Assembly (NCBI GenBank): GCA_045111335.1
Contig: JBGUGE010000076.1
Span: 86,743 to 150,742, forward strand
Origin: RUG410 sp045111335
GTDB taxonomy: Bacteria > Pseudomonadota > Alphaproteobacteria > RF32 > CAG-239
DNA: 64,000 bases
Direction: 5' to 3'
Below the pieces are notes generated by a model, which did not search any database, was not told the DNA's origin, and saw only the letters and a list, made by a program, of their open reading frames with translations. Below are positions 17,721-26,124 of the stretch, piece after piece. The translations under genes were made by a program, and so were the position numbers. The first letter of the stretch is position 1. Each line of letters begins with the position of its first letter.

Positions 17721-18842
17721 TTACGATTTACCCATAGCACTGGTGATTTGATCTTGCATATCGAAGGTTCCGAACACCGCCCACGCGATAATACCGGATA
17801 CAAACAGCATGGCCACGATGTTCATTACCTCTGCTTTTTGCTCAATCAGATATACCGATTCTTCCAGCCACTCGTTAGCCAATTTATCCAAGGCTTCTTC
17901 AAAGTTATCCAACTCGGAATAAACCTTCAAATCGGAAATAATCTGCTTGTCAGGAAATTCCTGTTTGGCCTTGGAAAGAGCTTGCCCCAAGTTATCACCG
18001 TTTTTAATGTGGAACAAAGCACCGTCAATACGGTCGCGCAAATAGCGGCTTGCATCGCGGCGCAAAGAGGTCAATGCAACCGAAACCGGTACGCCGCCCT
18101 TAACCAATGCGGAAAGCGCTAACAACCACGTAATACCGGTAAAAATTTTATAAAGCGACCACGGCGGAATACGGTCAAATTTAACTCTGACTTTTCCGGA
18201 CCAAATACCGATGGTAAAATAAATAATCAGGCCGATGGTCGGCAAAATAGCAAACGCCAATACCCAGTTTTTCTGAATCCATTCGGAAAGATTAACCAAA
18301 GAGCGCGCCGTACCGGTCCAAATCGTGTTAGGCGCGGCACTCAGCATCGGCGGCACCATGTATACACCGATGGCGTATAAAATCAATACGGCCATCATCA
18401 TCAAGAACGACGGGTAGGCAATAGCACTGACAATCGGGCGAATCATACGGGTTGAACCCTCGGCCACCTTAATCAGGTTTAACAGAGCGCTTTCCAAGTC
18501 CGAAACATCACCAACCGAGAGCATCAAACGTTCACGGTCCGGCGCCCAACCTTTTAAAGCATCGGAAAACGGATGACCTTCCTGCAATGAGCGTCCCCAC
18601 GAGCTGATAGCAATAGCCATCGGCTCATTCGGGTGTGCACCTTCCTCGGAAACACCGTTGTAAATCATATCAAGAGAGTTCATCAACGAAAAACGGTTAC
18701 GCAACAATGCCGCCAATTTACGATAAATTTTCAACCGACCTTTGTTGGAAAAATTGCACATAAATTTGGCATACGTCAGCATCCACTTATTTGTGGTTCC
18801 CATGGCTCGACTAAAAGCGCTTCTCTTTTTAATTTCAGGCAT
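17721..18842 (-). CDS. pilR: PilR, GspF-family inner-membrane platform protein of the pilus
   Basis: 373 residues with the two-part T2SSF layout. Each half has a helical cytoplasmic segment (SLMNSLDMIYNGVSEEGAHP; ALTSLRRDASRYLRDRIDGA) followed by membrane helices: IVSAIAYPSFLMMMAVLI and AFAILPTIGLIIYFTIG in the middle, and MNIVAMLFVSGIIAWAVFGT at the end. This protein forms the platform on which the extension ATPase works. Encoded 12 nt downstream of the pilQ-like gene, it overlaps nothing and is followed at once by the pilin-like gene. The order Q-R-S matches R64. Confidence 0.85.
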   Translation of the reverse strand: MPEIKKRSAFSRAMGTTNKWMLTYAKFMCNFSNKGRLKIYRKLAALLRNRFSLMNSLDMIYNGVSEEGAHPNEPMAIAISSWGRSLQEGHPFSDALKGWAPDRERLMLSVGDVSDLESALLNLIKVAEGSTRMIRPIVSAIAYPSFLMMMAVLILYAIGVYMVPPMLSAAPNTIWTGTARSLVNLSEWIQKNWVLAFAILPTIGLIIYFTIGIWSGKVRVKFDRIPPWSLYKIFTGITWLLALSALVKGGVPVSVALTSLRRDASRYLRDRIDGALFHIKNGDNLGQALSKAKQEFPDKQIISDLKVYSELDNFEEALDKLANEWLEESVYLIEQKAEVMNIVAMLFVSGIIAWAVFGTFDMQDQITSAMGKS

Positions 18843-18854
18843 CTTCTCTTACTC

Positions 18855-20627
18855 CTAATAAATCGGTCGCTGATCAAGCAAACCACACCACCGCTCGACT
18901 TCGTCTAAATCAATATAGCCTTTCAGCATCCGCTCGATGGCGGCCTCACGAAGCGGCCGTCCGTTCAGCTCACTTACCCAATAATCAATGGCATCTTTGG
19001 TTTCGCCCTTAATCATGAGCTGCAGAAAATGGGCATCCGGCAAAATGATTTCCGGCACGGACATTCGGCCGATAACGCCCTTATTATCACAGAACTTGCA
19101 GCCCGGACCGCGAACGTAGGTATTATCGACACCATATTCGCCGAGCGCAGTTTCCAAACGCTTAAACGACGGGTCGTTCATTCTCTTTTTAACCTGAACA
19201 CGGCAATACGGGCAAATTTTGCGGAATAAACGTTGCGAAATCAGCCCTTTCATAATCTCCGGATCTTCCAACATATACGACTGTACACCCATATCACGCA
19301 GACGGGTAATGATTGCCGGTGCCGAGTTGGCGTGCAGGGTTGACCACACGCTGTGTCCGGAAAGTGCGCCGCGGAACACCAAGGTTGCTGCGGAAAGAGT
19401 ACGAATTTCGCCGACCATTATCACGTCCGGATCGGAACGCAGAGCAGCCGACAAAGCTTTGTTGAACGCATCATCTTTTTCTTCTTCGGAACTGGCGTTG
19501 GTAACCGGCATTTGCCGCGCGCCCGGAATCGGATACTCCGGCGGGTCTTCCACGGTAATTACGTTAATTTCGTTGTTATGCTCTTGCAACAACTTAATCA
19601 TATTGCGTTGCAGAGTAGTGGATTTACCGGAACCGGTAGGTCCGGCAATGATTTTAAGGCCGGTTGCACTGGCGCGCAAACGATAGAATAAATCGATTTC
19701 ACGGTCGCCCAAACCGAGCGAACGCAAGTCGCCGTCGCCGTTCGGATTGTCATCAGCATACAAAAGACGCATGACCAAATATTGCGAGCCGAACGCCACC
19801 GGATTGAACTGCAGACGAATAGCTAATATGTTATGCGGCAAACGTAACTTACCGTTGGTGCCGCGAAGCGGGGTAGACCCCAGTTTTTGCGCACCTTGGA
19901 ACTCATTTTGAGCATAGTTGGCATCAGAAATATCTGCAGATGCGAAAGCGGCACGCACAAACGCTTCGCCCCATTCTTTAGAATATTCCAACTCGCGTTC
20001 CATCATACCGCTGGAACGAAAATAAACCACCGTAGAATTGCCTACAATAACGTGAATATCGGAAACTTTGTGAATGGCAGCGCGGCTGATAACACTCAAA
20101 AAGTCAATCTGCATCTGATAGTCGGACGTTTCTGCGGCCGAAATGTTAATCTGACCGGTACCGCGCTCGGCAAAAGCATAGATTGCAGCAATTTCCGCCG
20201 TTGAAATATAACGCGGGTCGGAAATAGGAATTTTGCGGCGGCGGGCGGTGGCGGTAAAGTTCAGAACCTTACCGTCAAAACGATGTGATTCGTCAACCAA
20301 ATAGGTACCGTCAGAGAATAACGCCAACATTCGGCGCGTTTCCGGATCAACGACGATTTCACCGTTTTCTAAGGTTAAAAGACGATTATCGTTGGCAAAC
20401 AGGTGACGAAACGTATCTTGCGGATTGTCGTCGGCTTCCTGAATAATCTCGCCGGATTCTTCTATATCGGATACTTTTCTCGGAGTTTCCTTCTTAGGTG
20501 CCGTGTTTACAGGTGTCTCCGCCGACGGAGAGGCTGCGACAACAGGAGGGTTCACAGGAGATTTATCGACAGTCAATGCTGCCGATAAATCCGTCTTTGT
20601 TTCTGTGCTCTGAACCTCATCTGCCAT
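18855..20627 (-). CDS. pilQ: PilQ, extension ATPase of the type IVb pilus (GspE family)
   Basis: 590 residues. The first 60 or so are Thr/Pro-rich (TDLSAALTVDKSPVNPP). The N2 domain follows, then Walker A GPTGSGKSTT at about 327, Asp box VEDPPEYPIPG, Walker B RSDPDVIMVGEIRT and His box HSVWSTLHAN. A tetracysteine zinc motif CPYC...GPGCKFCDNKG near residues 475-515 is the GspE/PilB hallmark absent from PilT. It drives pilus assembly from the cytoplasmic face, working on PilR. The alanine/threonine-rich extension is low complexity. Confidence 0.9.
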   Translation of the reverse strand: MADEVQSTETKTDLSAALTVDKSPVNPPVVAASPSAETPVNTAPKKETPRKVSDIEESGEIIQEADDNPQDTFRHLFANDNRLLTLENGEIVVDPETRRMLALFSDGTYLVDESHRFDGKVLNFTATARRRKIPISDPRYISTAEIAAIYAFAERGTGQINISAAETSDYQMQIDFLSVISRAAIHKVSDIHVIVGNSTVVYFRSSGMMERELEYSKEWGEAFVRAAFASADISDANYAQNEFQGAQKLGSTPLRGTNGKLRLPHNILAIRLQFNPVAFGSQYLVMRLLYADDNPNGDGDLRSLGLGDREIDLFYRLRASATGLKIIAGPTGSGKSTTLQRNMIKLLQEHNNEINVITVEDPPEYPIPGARQMPVTNASSEEEKDDAFNKALSAALRSDPDVIMVGEIRTLSAATLVFRGALSGHSVWSTLHANSAPAIITRLRDMGVQSYMLEDPEIMKGLISQRLFRKICPYCRVQVKKRMNDPSFKRLETALGEYGVDNTYVRGPGCKFCDNKGVIGRMSVPEIILPDAHFLQLMIKGETKDAIDYWVSELNGRPLREAAIERMLKGYIDLDEVERWCGLLDQRPIY

Positions 20628-20644
20628 CGTTTTTTCATCATTTG

Positions 20645-22489
20645 TTATTTAACAAACATGCCTCGACTGAACGACGGTGCGGAAACATGAGGACTGCTCG
20701 GTGAACCGCTGCCCTTAGCCGATTTATTATTCGATCTGTTGGCGTTCCGTTGAGACTTATTAACCGTCGGAGCAGAAGAGTCTTTCTTTGGCTTGGTTTG
20801 CTTTTCTTTTTCCTGCTTTTTGGCTTTTCTCATCGCTTTTTTGTCGGCTGCCGACATCTCCTCAAGGGCATCACTCAAAGTTTCTTCATTGTCGGATGCG
20901 GCGCTTAACAGCTCGCTGGTGCCGCCGAAAGTTGCCTCCGGCTCATATTCCATAACGGTGTTGCCGGTATACAAATAACTCTTTACACCCTTATTTTCAA
21001 AGGAAATGTAATGGTCGGTAATTGAGGTAACAACTTCACCGTTTTTCAGCATTGAACCTTTGTGAACAATAAACATTTTGCCTTCACGGTTGATGATTTT
21101 TGCCACAATATCGTCGCCCTTACCGGTGATATCCATAATGGCATATTGTTGCGACATATCCACATCGTTTTTATTCGGCGTATCTTCATCTTCATTAAAC
21201 GGATTGGATGCAGCTTCCTGAATTTCTTTAATTCTCTGGAGGCTGTCACGCAACTCACGATTCAAGTCATTGATGGTGCCTTCCAAATCAGCAATCTTCT
21301 TGTTGAATTCGTCAACCACTTTCTGGTGTTCGCTGACTACCAAAACAGCATGTTTTTTGGTTTTTTCGATTTCCTTATCAATATCGGTAATTTTGGTTTT
21401 GAAGGTTTCAATCAAATCAATACGCTCATCTTCAAGCTGTTTAATCCGGCCTTGCAATTTGGCGCTTTTTTCCACCCATTGCTGATTCATCATCAACATT
21501 TCATTCATATAATCGTTGATGACCTTGCCCTGTCTGAGTTTTTCAAGCTCCATTTCTTTTTCTTTAAGCTTGCGTTGCTCTTCCAAAATCTTAGCCTGAC
21601 GCTCGGCCTCTGCCTTTTTGCGTTCTTCTTCGATTTGCAATTTGGCGCGGCGGGTTGCCTCGATAATAGCTAAACTCTTTTGGCGTTCTTCCAAAACTTT
21701 GGTACGGAGTTCTTCGCGCTTTTTCTCCAGTTGCAATAAAGTGGCCTCTTTTTCAATATGAGACATCTGGTTGAACAAATTGTTGTCAACCTTGGAAAGA
21801 ATTGCGTTACCGAATTTTTCCAACGGAGATTTAGGCGCGTCCGCATCCGGCAGAGCCGGTTCCAATTCGTTGAGTTCGTCAAAACCTTTATCCAATTCCT
21901 CGTCATTGAGCGGATTATTTTGCAAATCCTCGTCGCCCGGCAAGTCCATCAGCTTTAATCCGCTGTCTTCAGCCGGTTGAGCCGCGGTTTTCGGCATATC
22001 ACCCATCAATTCGTTGTTGTTGAGAAAATCCTCAGGCGACTGCTCGTTCAAAAAGTCTAAACCCTCATCATCCGATTTCGGCTGTACGGCAACCGGTTCG
22101 GCCTGCGGAGCGATTTGTGCCGCGTCTTGAACGGCTTCGGCCGCAGCCTCTTTAACTTCTGCCGGAACGTTTTGTACGGCATTATCGACCGCTTCAACCG
22201 CTTTGTTTGCGGCATCCCCGGCAGCGTTTACGGCTTTTTCGGCATTATCGACGGCCACAGCCGCGGTATCAATGGCTTTGTCCGCGGTTTCTATGGCATT
22301 TTCGGTGGCGCTTGCTACCGGCTGAATCAAACCATCAACCGGATTAGCCGGAACAGGAGCCGAAGCAATATTTTCCGATGCTGCCGCGGCATTTTCGTCA
22401 GCGGCAAAACTTGCATGATTCAGCGTCAGCGTAAATACAAAAGCTAACGCGATGACAGCCACGGCTTTATTTTTCAGATTATAATTCAT
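20645..22489 (-). CDS. pilP: PilP-like periplasmic pilus protein with a long coiled coil
   Basis: 614 residues from the ATG at 22489 (AGGAG upstream; the start lies inside the end of pilO). A signal peptide ends at NHASFAADE. An Ala/Val/Asp-rich stretch of repeated helical turns follows (ETADKAIDTAAVAVDNAEKA), then an acidic region and a long charged coiled coil (about residues 255-430, KKREELRTKVLEERQKSLA and similar). The conserved C-terminal block reads MFIVHKGSMLKNGEVVTSI, as in PilP, where this small beta domain contacts the inner-membrane platform. A Lys-rich tail ends the chain. R64 PilP is only about 150 residues, so the family domain is carried here on a much larger body. Confidence 0.7.
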   Translation of the reverse strand: MNYNLKNKAVAVIALAFVFTLTLNHASFAADENAAAASENIASAPVPANPVDGLIQPVASATENAIETADKAIDTAAVAVDNAEKAVNAAGDAANKAVEAVDNAVQNVPAEVKEAAAEAVQDAAQIAPQAEPVAVQPKSDDEGLDFLNEQSPEDFLNNNELMGDMPKTAAQPAEDSGLKLMDLPGDEDLQNNPLNDEELDKGFDELNELEPALPDADAPKSPLEKFGNAILSKVDNNLFNQMSHIEKEATLLQLEKKREELRTKVLEERQKSLAIIEATRRAKLQIEEERKKAEAERQAKILEEQRKLKEKEMELEKLRQGKVINDYMNEMLMMNQQWVEKSAKLQGRIKQLEDERIDLIETFKTKITDIDKEIEKTKKHAVLVVSEHQKVVDEFNKKIADLEGTINDLNRELRDSLQRIKEIQEAASNPFNEDEDTPNKNDVDMSQQYAIMDITGKGDDIVAKIINREGKMFIVHKGSMLKNGEVVTSITDHYISFENKGVKSYLYTGNTVMEYEPEATFGGTSELLSAASDNEETLSDALEEMSAADKKAMRKAKKQEKEKQTKPKKDSSAPTVNKSQRNANRSNNKSAKGSGSPSSPHVSAPSFSRGMFVK

Positions 22490-23744
22490 AAATTTCTCCT
22501 TTATAAGTCCACTTTGCGTCATTAGAGTGAATATTGTATATTATATTTTTAATCGATAACCCTGAAAATTTCATTAACAAATCAATCCATTCCAACGGAT
22601 CGTTATTTGAAGTAATGGTAAATTCCAATAATTGATATTTCGTTCCGCGCGGCGATACCCAAGAAATCGGGTTAAGCGCAATCTGCGAATTGAATTGTTG
22701 TAAATCTAACGCCTGATTGATATCGTTGATGGTATCAATTAAATCATCTTCCGTATATTCCGGAGGCGAATTAAAGGTTTTCGGCTTTTCAATCGGGGTG
22801 GTTACGATAATCTCGTTACCGTCACGTCCCAACACGCGTGATGTAAATTCCACACCGGAAACATCCAAAGCCTGTTCAATCCAGGTAAGACGCCCGTGTT
22901 CGCGTGTCCACGATGTTACCAGTCCGGAGTTCGGATTGCAGGTAATCGGACCCAAAATCCAACCCGGAGTCAGCACTTGAACAATTTTTTGAACACCAGA
23001 ATAGCAATTACGCATAACATCAACCGGATTATTCAAATCTTCCCAAGGTTTCGGCTCCGGCGGAAGCTCAGCCTGATCGGCCTGTTCAATCGGTGCAATT
23101 ACCGGTGCACTCGGTGCCGAGAAGAATAAATCTTTTAAGGTGGAATACGCAAACCAAAGGATAATGGCAAAGCAAACTACAATAACCGCCAACATAATCG
23201 TATCGTTACTGGCATCGATTTTATCGAGTTTTACCTGCAGACCGCGGTTTAACAGCGGTTCCAATTCCGTTGATTTTGTATCTTCAATCGCCCATTCGGC
23301 CGGTGCATAAATTGCATCCCAATCCGGCACCGCCAACATGGATATAAATTGGTTTTTGGCGTCACGTTCGTTAATGAATAACGTATCACCGTCGGAAAGT
23401 ATAACGTCGTTACGATAACAAATATACCACCAACCGGTATCAACTTTAAACACACCCAAAAACGAAGTAACGTTTCCCAATCCGGAAATTAAGGCAATGG
23501 CCGCTGAAGGAAGCCCTTTGGTAAAGCCTTGAGAAGATGCCGCCAATCCGAACTGCGCCGACTTTCCTTTACGCGTAACATAAAGGTCTGCGCCTTCCAA
23601 GATGTTTTCGGCCGCTTCTTTGACTTCCGGCAAAGGCTTATCTTCATTCAACAACGGTTGCCAGAACAGACTGGCGGCATAAACGGTACCTCCGCTGTTG
23701 AATGTCGATTTCCAAGCCTTTTCTTCAGTTTGCATATCGTCCAC
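22479..23744 (-). CDS. pilO: PilO-like pilus accessory protein (PilO of R64 type)
   Basis: 421 residues. The N-terminal half (GGTVYAASLFWQPLLNE..., GWWYICYRNDVILSDGD) resembles the cytoplasmic domain of the R64 PilO/pilin accessory family. A single membrane helix near residues 185-203 (TIMLAVIVVCFAIILWFAY) leads to a Pro-rich linker (PPEPKPWEDLNNP) and a periplasmic domain with the paired cysteines CYSG and TCNPNSG. Sits between pilN and pilP as in R64. The stop overlaps the pilP start. Confidence 0.78.
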   Translation of the reverse strand: MDDMQTEEKAWKSTFNSGGTVYAASLFWQPLLNEDKPLPEVKEAAENILEGADLYVTRKGKSAQFGLAASSQGFTKGLPSAAIALISGLGNVTSFLGVFKVDTGWWYICYRNDVILSDGDTLFINERDAKNQFISMLAVPDWDAIYAPAEWAIEDTKSTELEPLLNRGLQVKLDKIDASNDTIMLAVIVVCFAIILWFAYSTLKDLFFSAPSAPVIAPIEQADQAELPPEPKPWEDLNNPVDVMRNCYSGVQKIVQVLTPGWILGPITCNPNSGLVTSWTREHGRLTWIEQALDVSGVEFTSRVLGRDGNEIIVTTPIEKPKTFNSPPEYTEDDLIDTINDINQALDLQQFNSQIALNPISWVSPRGTKYQLLEFTITSNNDPLEWIDLLMKFSGLSIKNIIYNIHSNDAKWTYKGEIYEL

Positions 23745-23763
23745 TGGTTTTCTCCTCTAAAAG

Positions 23764-25371
23764 TTAGTCACTCATTCTGGATTCCGGTGATAACGGTGTT
23801 TCCAAAACTACCGGCGTTAACATAATCACCAAAAGCGAGCGACCTTTATCTGCGATGTTTTTACCGCCGAGCAACATATTGTCCGGATTACCGACGCCCT
23901 CTTTGGAAACTTTATCTTCAACGCGTTCATAACCGGCTAATACCAAGGTTTGTCCGGACTTCATGGCAACTTCCTGCGTAAAGCCGCGAGTTTCGATTTC
24001 CGGTTGCTGAACGGTAGCATTACCGCTTGTAAAGGTTGGCATACGAATCAATTCGGCCAAGGTCAGGTTAAAGAACACCATCAAACGGCCGTGATCCAAA
24101 ATCCTCGGCAAAATACTCATCATAAAGCCGGTGGTAAAATCGCCCGGTTCGATGGACGTATCGTTGTTTTCACTGCCGGTAGAAGTCGAGGAAACTTCTA
24201 CTTTTTCGGCATATTTATGCGAACGCGTCACCTGAATCGGAGCCGGTTTGTTGTTCATGGTCGTAACCGTACCGCTGGTCACCAACTTGGTATTTTCTTG
24301 CGCAGATAAAGCCTGAATGGCTGCATTAACGTCCCATTTGCCGGAGGAGATGGCCATGGACAAGTTGTTGTTTACATCAGGAATTGCGCTACCGGTTGTA
24401 GCTACTAAGCTCTTGATGGAGCCGCCGCTAAATCCGAGTTTTTCCAAACTGAAGCCGTAAGAATCCGTGTCAGACAAACTGATTTGGAATACTTTTACGC
24501 TGATGGCAACCTGCTTGGAGAGGCGGTCATTTTGTTCGTTAATATATTTGGCAATACGACGAATATTAGCCGGCGTATCGGTTACCGTTACGGTACCGTT
24601 TGCCTCACTGTAGGAGACGGAGCCTTTTTCGGTAATCATTGCATCCAATGCTTCGCGAATCTGATCCCACAGATTTAACTTGGAAACATCGCTGGTCTGA
24701 TTGATGGCAGATTGTCCCGAGCTGCCGTCATCGCCGCCGCTGCCGCCGCCGTCAATACCGATATTGACATTCAAATTCGGGTTTGTCGGCAAGCTGTAAA
24801 TCACAAACGTTTTGGTTATATAGCGATAGAAATAGATTTCATTCTTTTCATATTTCCACCATACACCGAAACGGTTGGCAACTTCATCAAGCAAACCGCT
24901 GAGCGGACCTTTATAGTTTACAAGCATTTTGGTGGAATCGGTCCATTGTGCACCGATATCTTCCAAACTCGGCTCATTTTCATCGGCCACATCTTTAATT
25001 TCATCATCATCTTCCAATTCCGGCGCATAACGAACGGATAAAGAAGTGATTTTGCTGATCATATTACCGATTTCAAAAAGCGTAATCGGACGGTTGCTGA
25101 TTAAGGTAATACCGTCTTTGGCCTCCAAATAAGTCGGCACCGGCTCACCTTCAAACTCTACCTTCGACGAATCGCCGAGCCAAATATCATTTTTGACCCG
25201 TACCACATCATCAGGAACCGGTGTATCCGGAACAGCAGCCTGCTGTTTTAAGGTAAGCGCCTGTTTGGTGGTTTGCGCAATATCTTCGTCCATTTGCGGA
25301 GACATGGTGCAGGCCACGGTAATTCCCAAAATACCGAGAACAGTTGTTTTTAACAAATTAGTCATACGCAT
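23764..25371 (-). CDS. pilN: PilN, lipoprotein secretin of the type IVb pilus
   Basis: 535 residues from ATG 25371, chosen because GGAGG lies 6 nt upstream. The signal peptide ends in a lipobox (GITVACT), making it an outer-membrane lipoprotein. N-terminal domains (about 60-220) include SLSVRYAPELEDDDEI and FGVWWKYEKNEIYFYRY. A Gly/Ser linker follows, then the secretin barrel with TVTVTDTPANIRRIAKYI, SGKWDVNAAIQALSAQEN and VAMKSGQTLVLAGYERVED. It forms the outer-membrane gate through which the pilus leaves. The start overlaps the stop of the pilL-like gene by 14 nt. Confidence 0.88.
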   Translation of the reverse strand: MRMTNLLKTTVLGILGITVACTMSPQMDEDIAQTTKQALTLKQQAAVPDTPVPDDVVRVKNDIWLGDSSKVEFEGEPVPTYLEAKDGITLISNRPITLFEIGNMISKITSLSVRYAPELEDDDEIKDVADENEPSLEDIGAQWTDSTKMLVNYKGPLSGLLDEVANRFGVWWKYEKNEIYFYRYITKTFVIYSLPTNPNLNVNIGIDGGGSGGDDGSSGQSAINQTSDVSKLNLWDQIREALDAMITEKGSVSYSEANGTVTVTDTPANIRRIAKYINEQNDRLSKQVAISVKVFQISLSDTDSYGFSLEKLGFSGGSIKSLVATTGSAIPDVNNNLSMAISSGKWDVNAAIQALSAQENTKLVTSGTVTTMNNKPAPIQVTRSHKYAEKVEVSSTSTGSENNDTSIEPGDFTTGFMMSILPRILDHGRLMVFFNLTLAELIRMPTFTSGNATVQQPEIETRGFTQEVAMKSGQTLVLAGYERVEDKVSKEGVGNPDNMLLGGKNIADKGRSLLVIMLTPVVLETPLSPESRMSD

Positions 25372-26077
25372 TTTCGTCCTCCATTGTTTCAATTACCAGA
25401 ACGCGATTGCCTTTATAGAAAGTAGCAACCGGTGCCGGTTTTGCGCGAGCAAAAGCTCTGACTAACGCAGATGCCACATCGGCAAAATTGCCGCGGAACA
25501 TTGCGCCGGCGTTCAGCGTATAATTACGATTCGTTTTCCAAACCAGCCGCCAACCGGCTTCTTCGCTCCACTGAACTAATAAATCTCTCAAACTCTGACC
25601 TTCTTCAGCCAACCAATCCTTATTCGGATCATCAACCTCCGGCTCTTCCGGCACGTCAACTATTTCCGGCATTTGGGCGTTTGATTGAATACCCGTGGTT
25701 TCGGATTCATATTCAATCACTTCGTCATTGATGCTCGGCATTGAAACGGCAGAAATATTATTACCGGCTGCGGCCTGCGTAATACGATGATCGCGCTGGG
25801 TTCTTTCACCGTAAGCGCGGAAATCAGCCTGCGTTCTGGTATAATTTACACCGCTGTTGTCTGTGCATTCACTGTACCCGGCGGCATTTTCAACGCAAAC
25901 GGCCGTATATTCACTATTGCTGGTGCAAATACCGTTGCTGCATTGCTCGTCCGGATAATTCGGCGCTCCGTTGCCGTTGCTTGCGCTGATGCAACCGGTT
26001 GTGCCTAAAATGCAGCATACCAAGCCGGTAATCGCAAATTTATTTATCATCATCTTTCTTTCAATATTTTGTTTCAT
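25358..26077 (-). CDS. pilL: PilL-like lipoprotein with C-terminal TcpQ domain
   Basis: 239 residues. A signal peptide with lipobox (CCILGTTGCISAS) is followed by a Cys-containing segment (DEQCSNGICTSN, VCVENAAGYSECTDNSG) and a Pro/Glu linker. The TcpQ-type domain (WLAEEGQSLRDLLVQWSEEA, WRLVWKTNRNYTLNAGAMF, about residues 150-235) has the family role of helping the secretin reach and stay in the outer membrane. R64 PilL has the same C-terminal domain and the same place in the operon. The start could also be the Met-Met pair near 26050. Confidence 0.75.
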   Translation of the reverse strand: MKQNIERKMMINKFAITGLVCCILGTTGCISASNGNGAPNYPDEQCSNGICTSNSEYTAVCVENAAGYSECTDNSGVNYTRTQADFRAYGERTQRDHRITQAAAGNNISAVSMPSINDEVIEYESETTGIQSNAQMPEIVDVPEEPEVDDPNKDWLAEEGQSLRDLLVQWSEEAGWRLVWKTNRNYTLNAGAMFRGNFADVASALVRAFARAKPAPVATFYKGNRVLVIETMEDENAYD

Positions 26078-26124
26078 CGTATTTTCCTATGATACAGGTT
26101 AAAATTAGACAATTGCCAGCCGAA

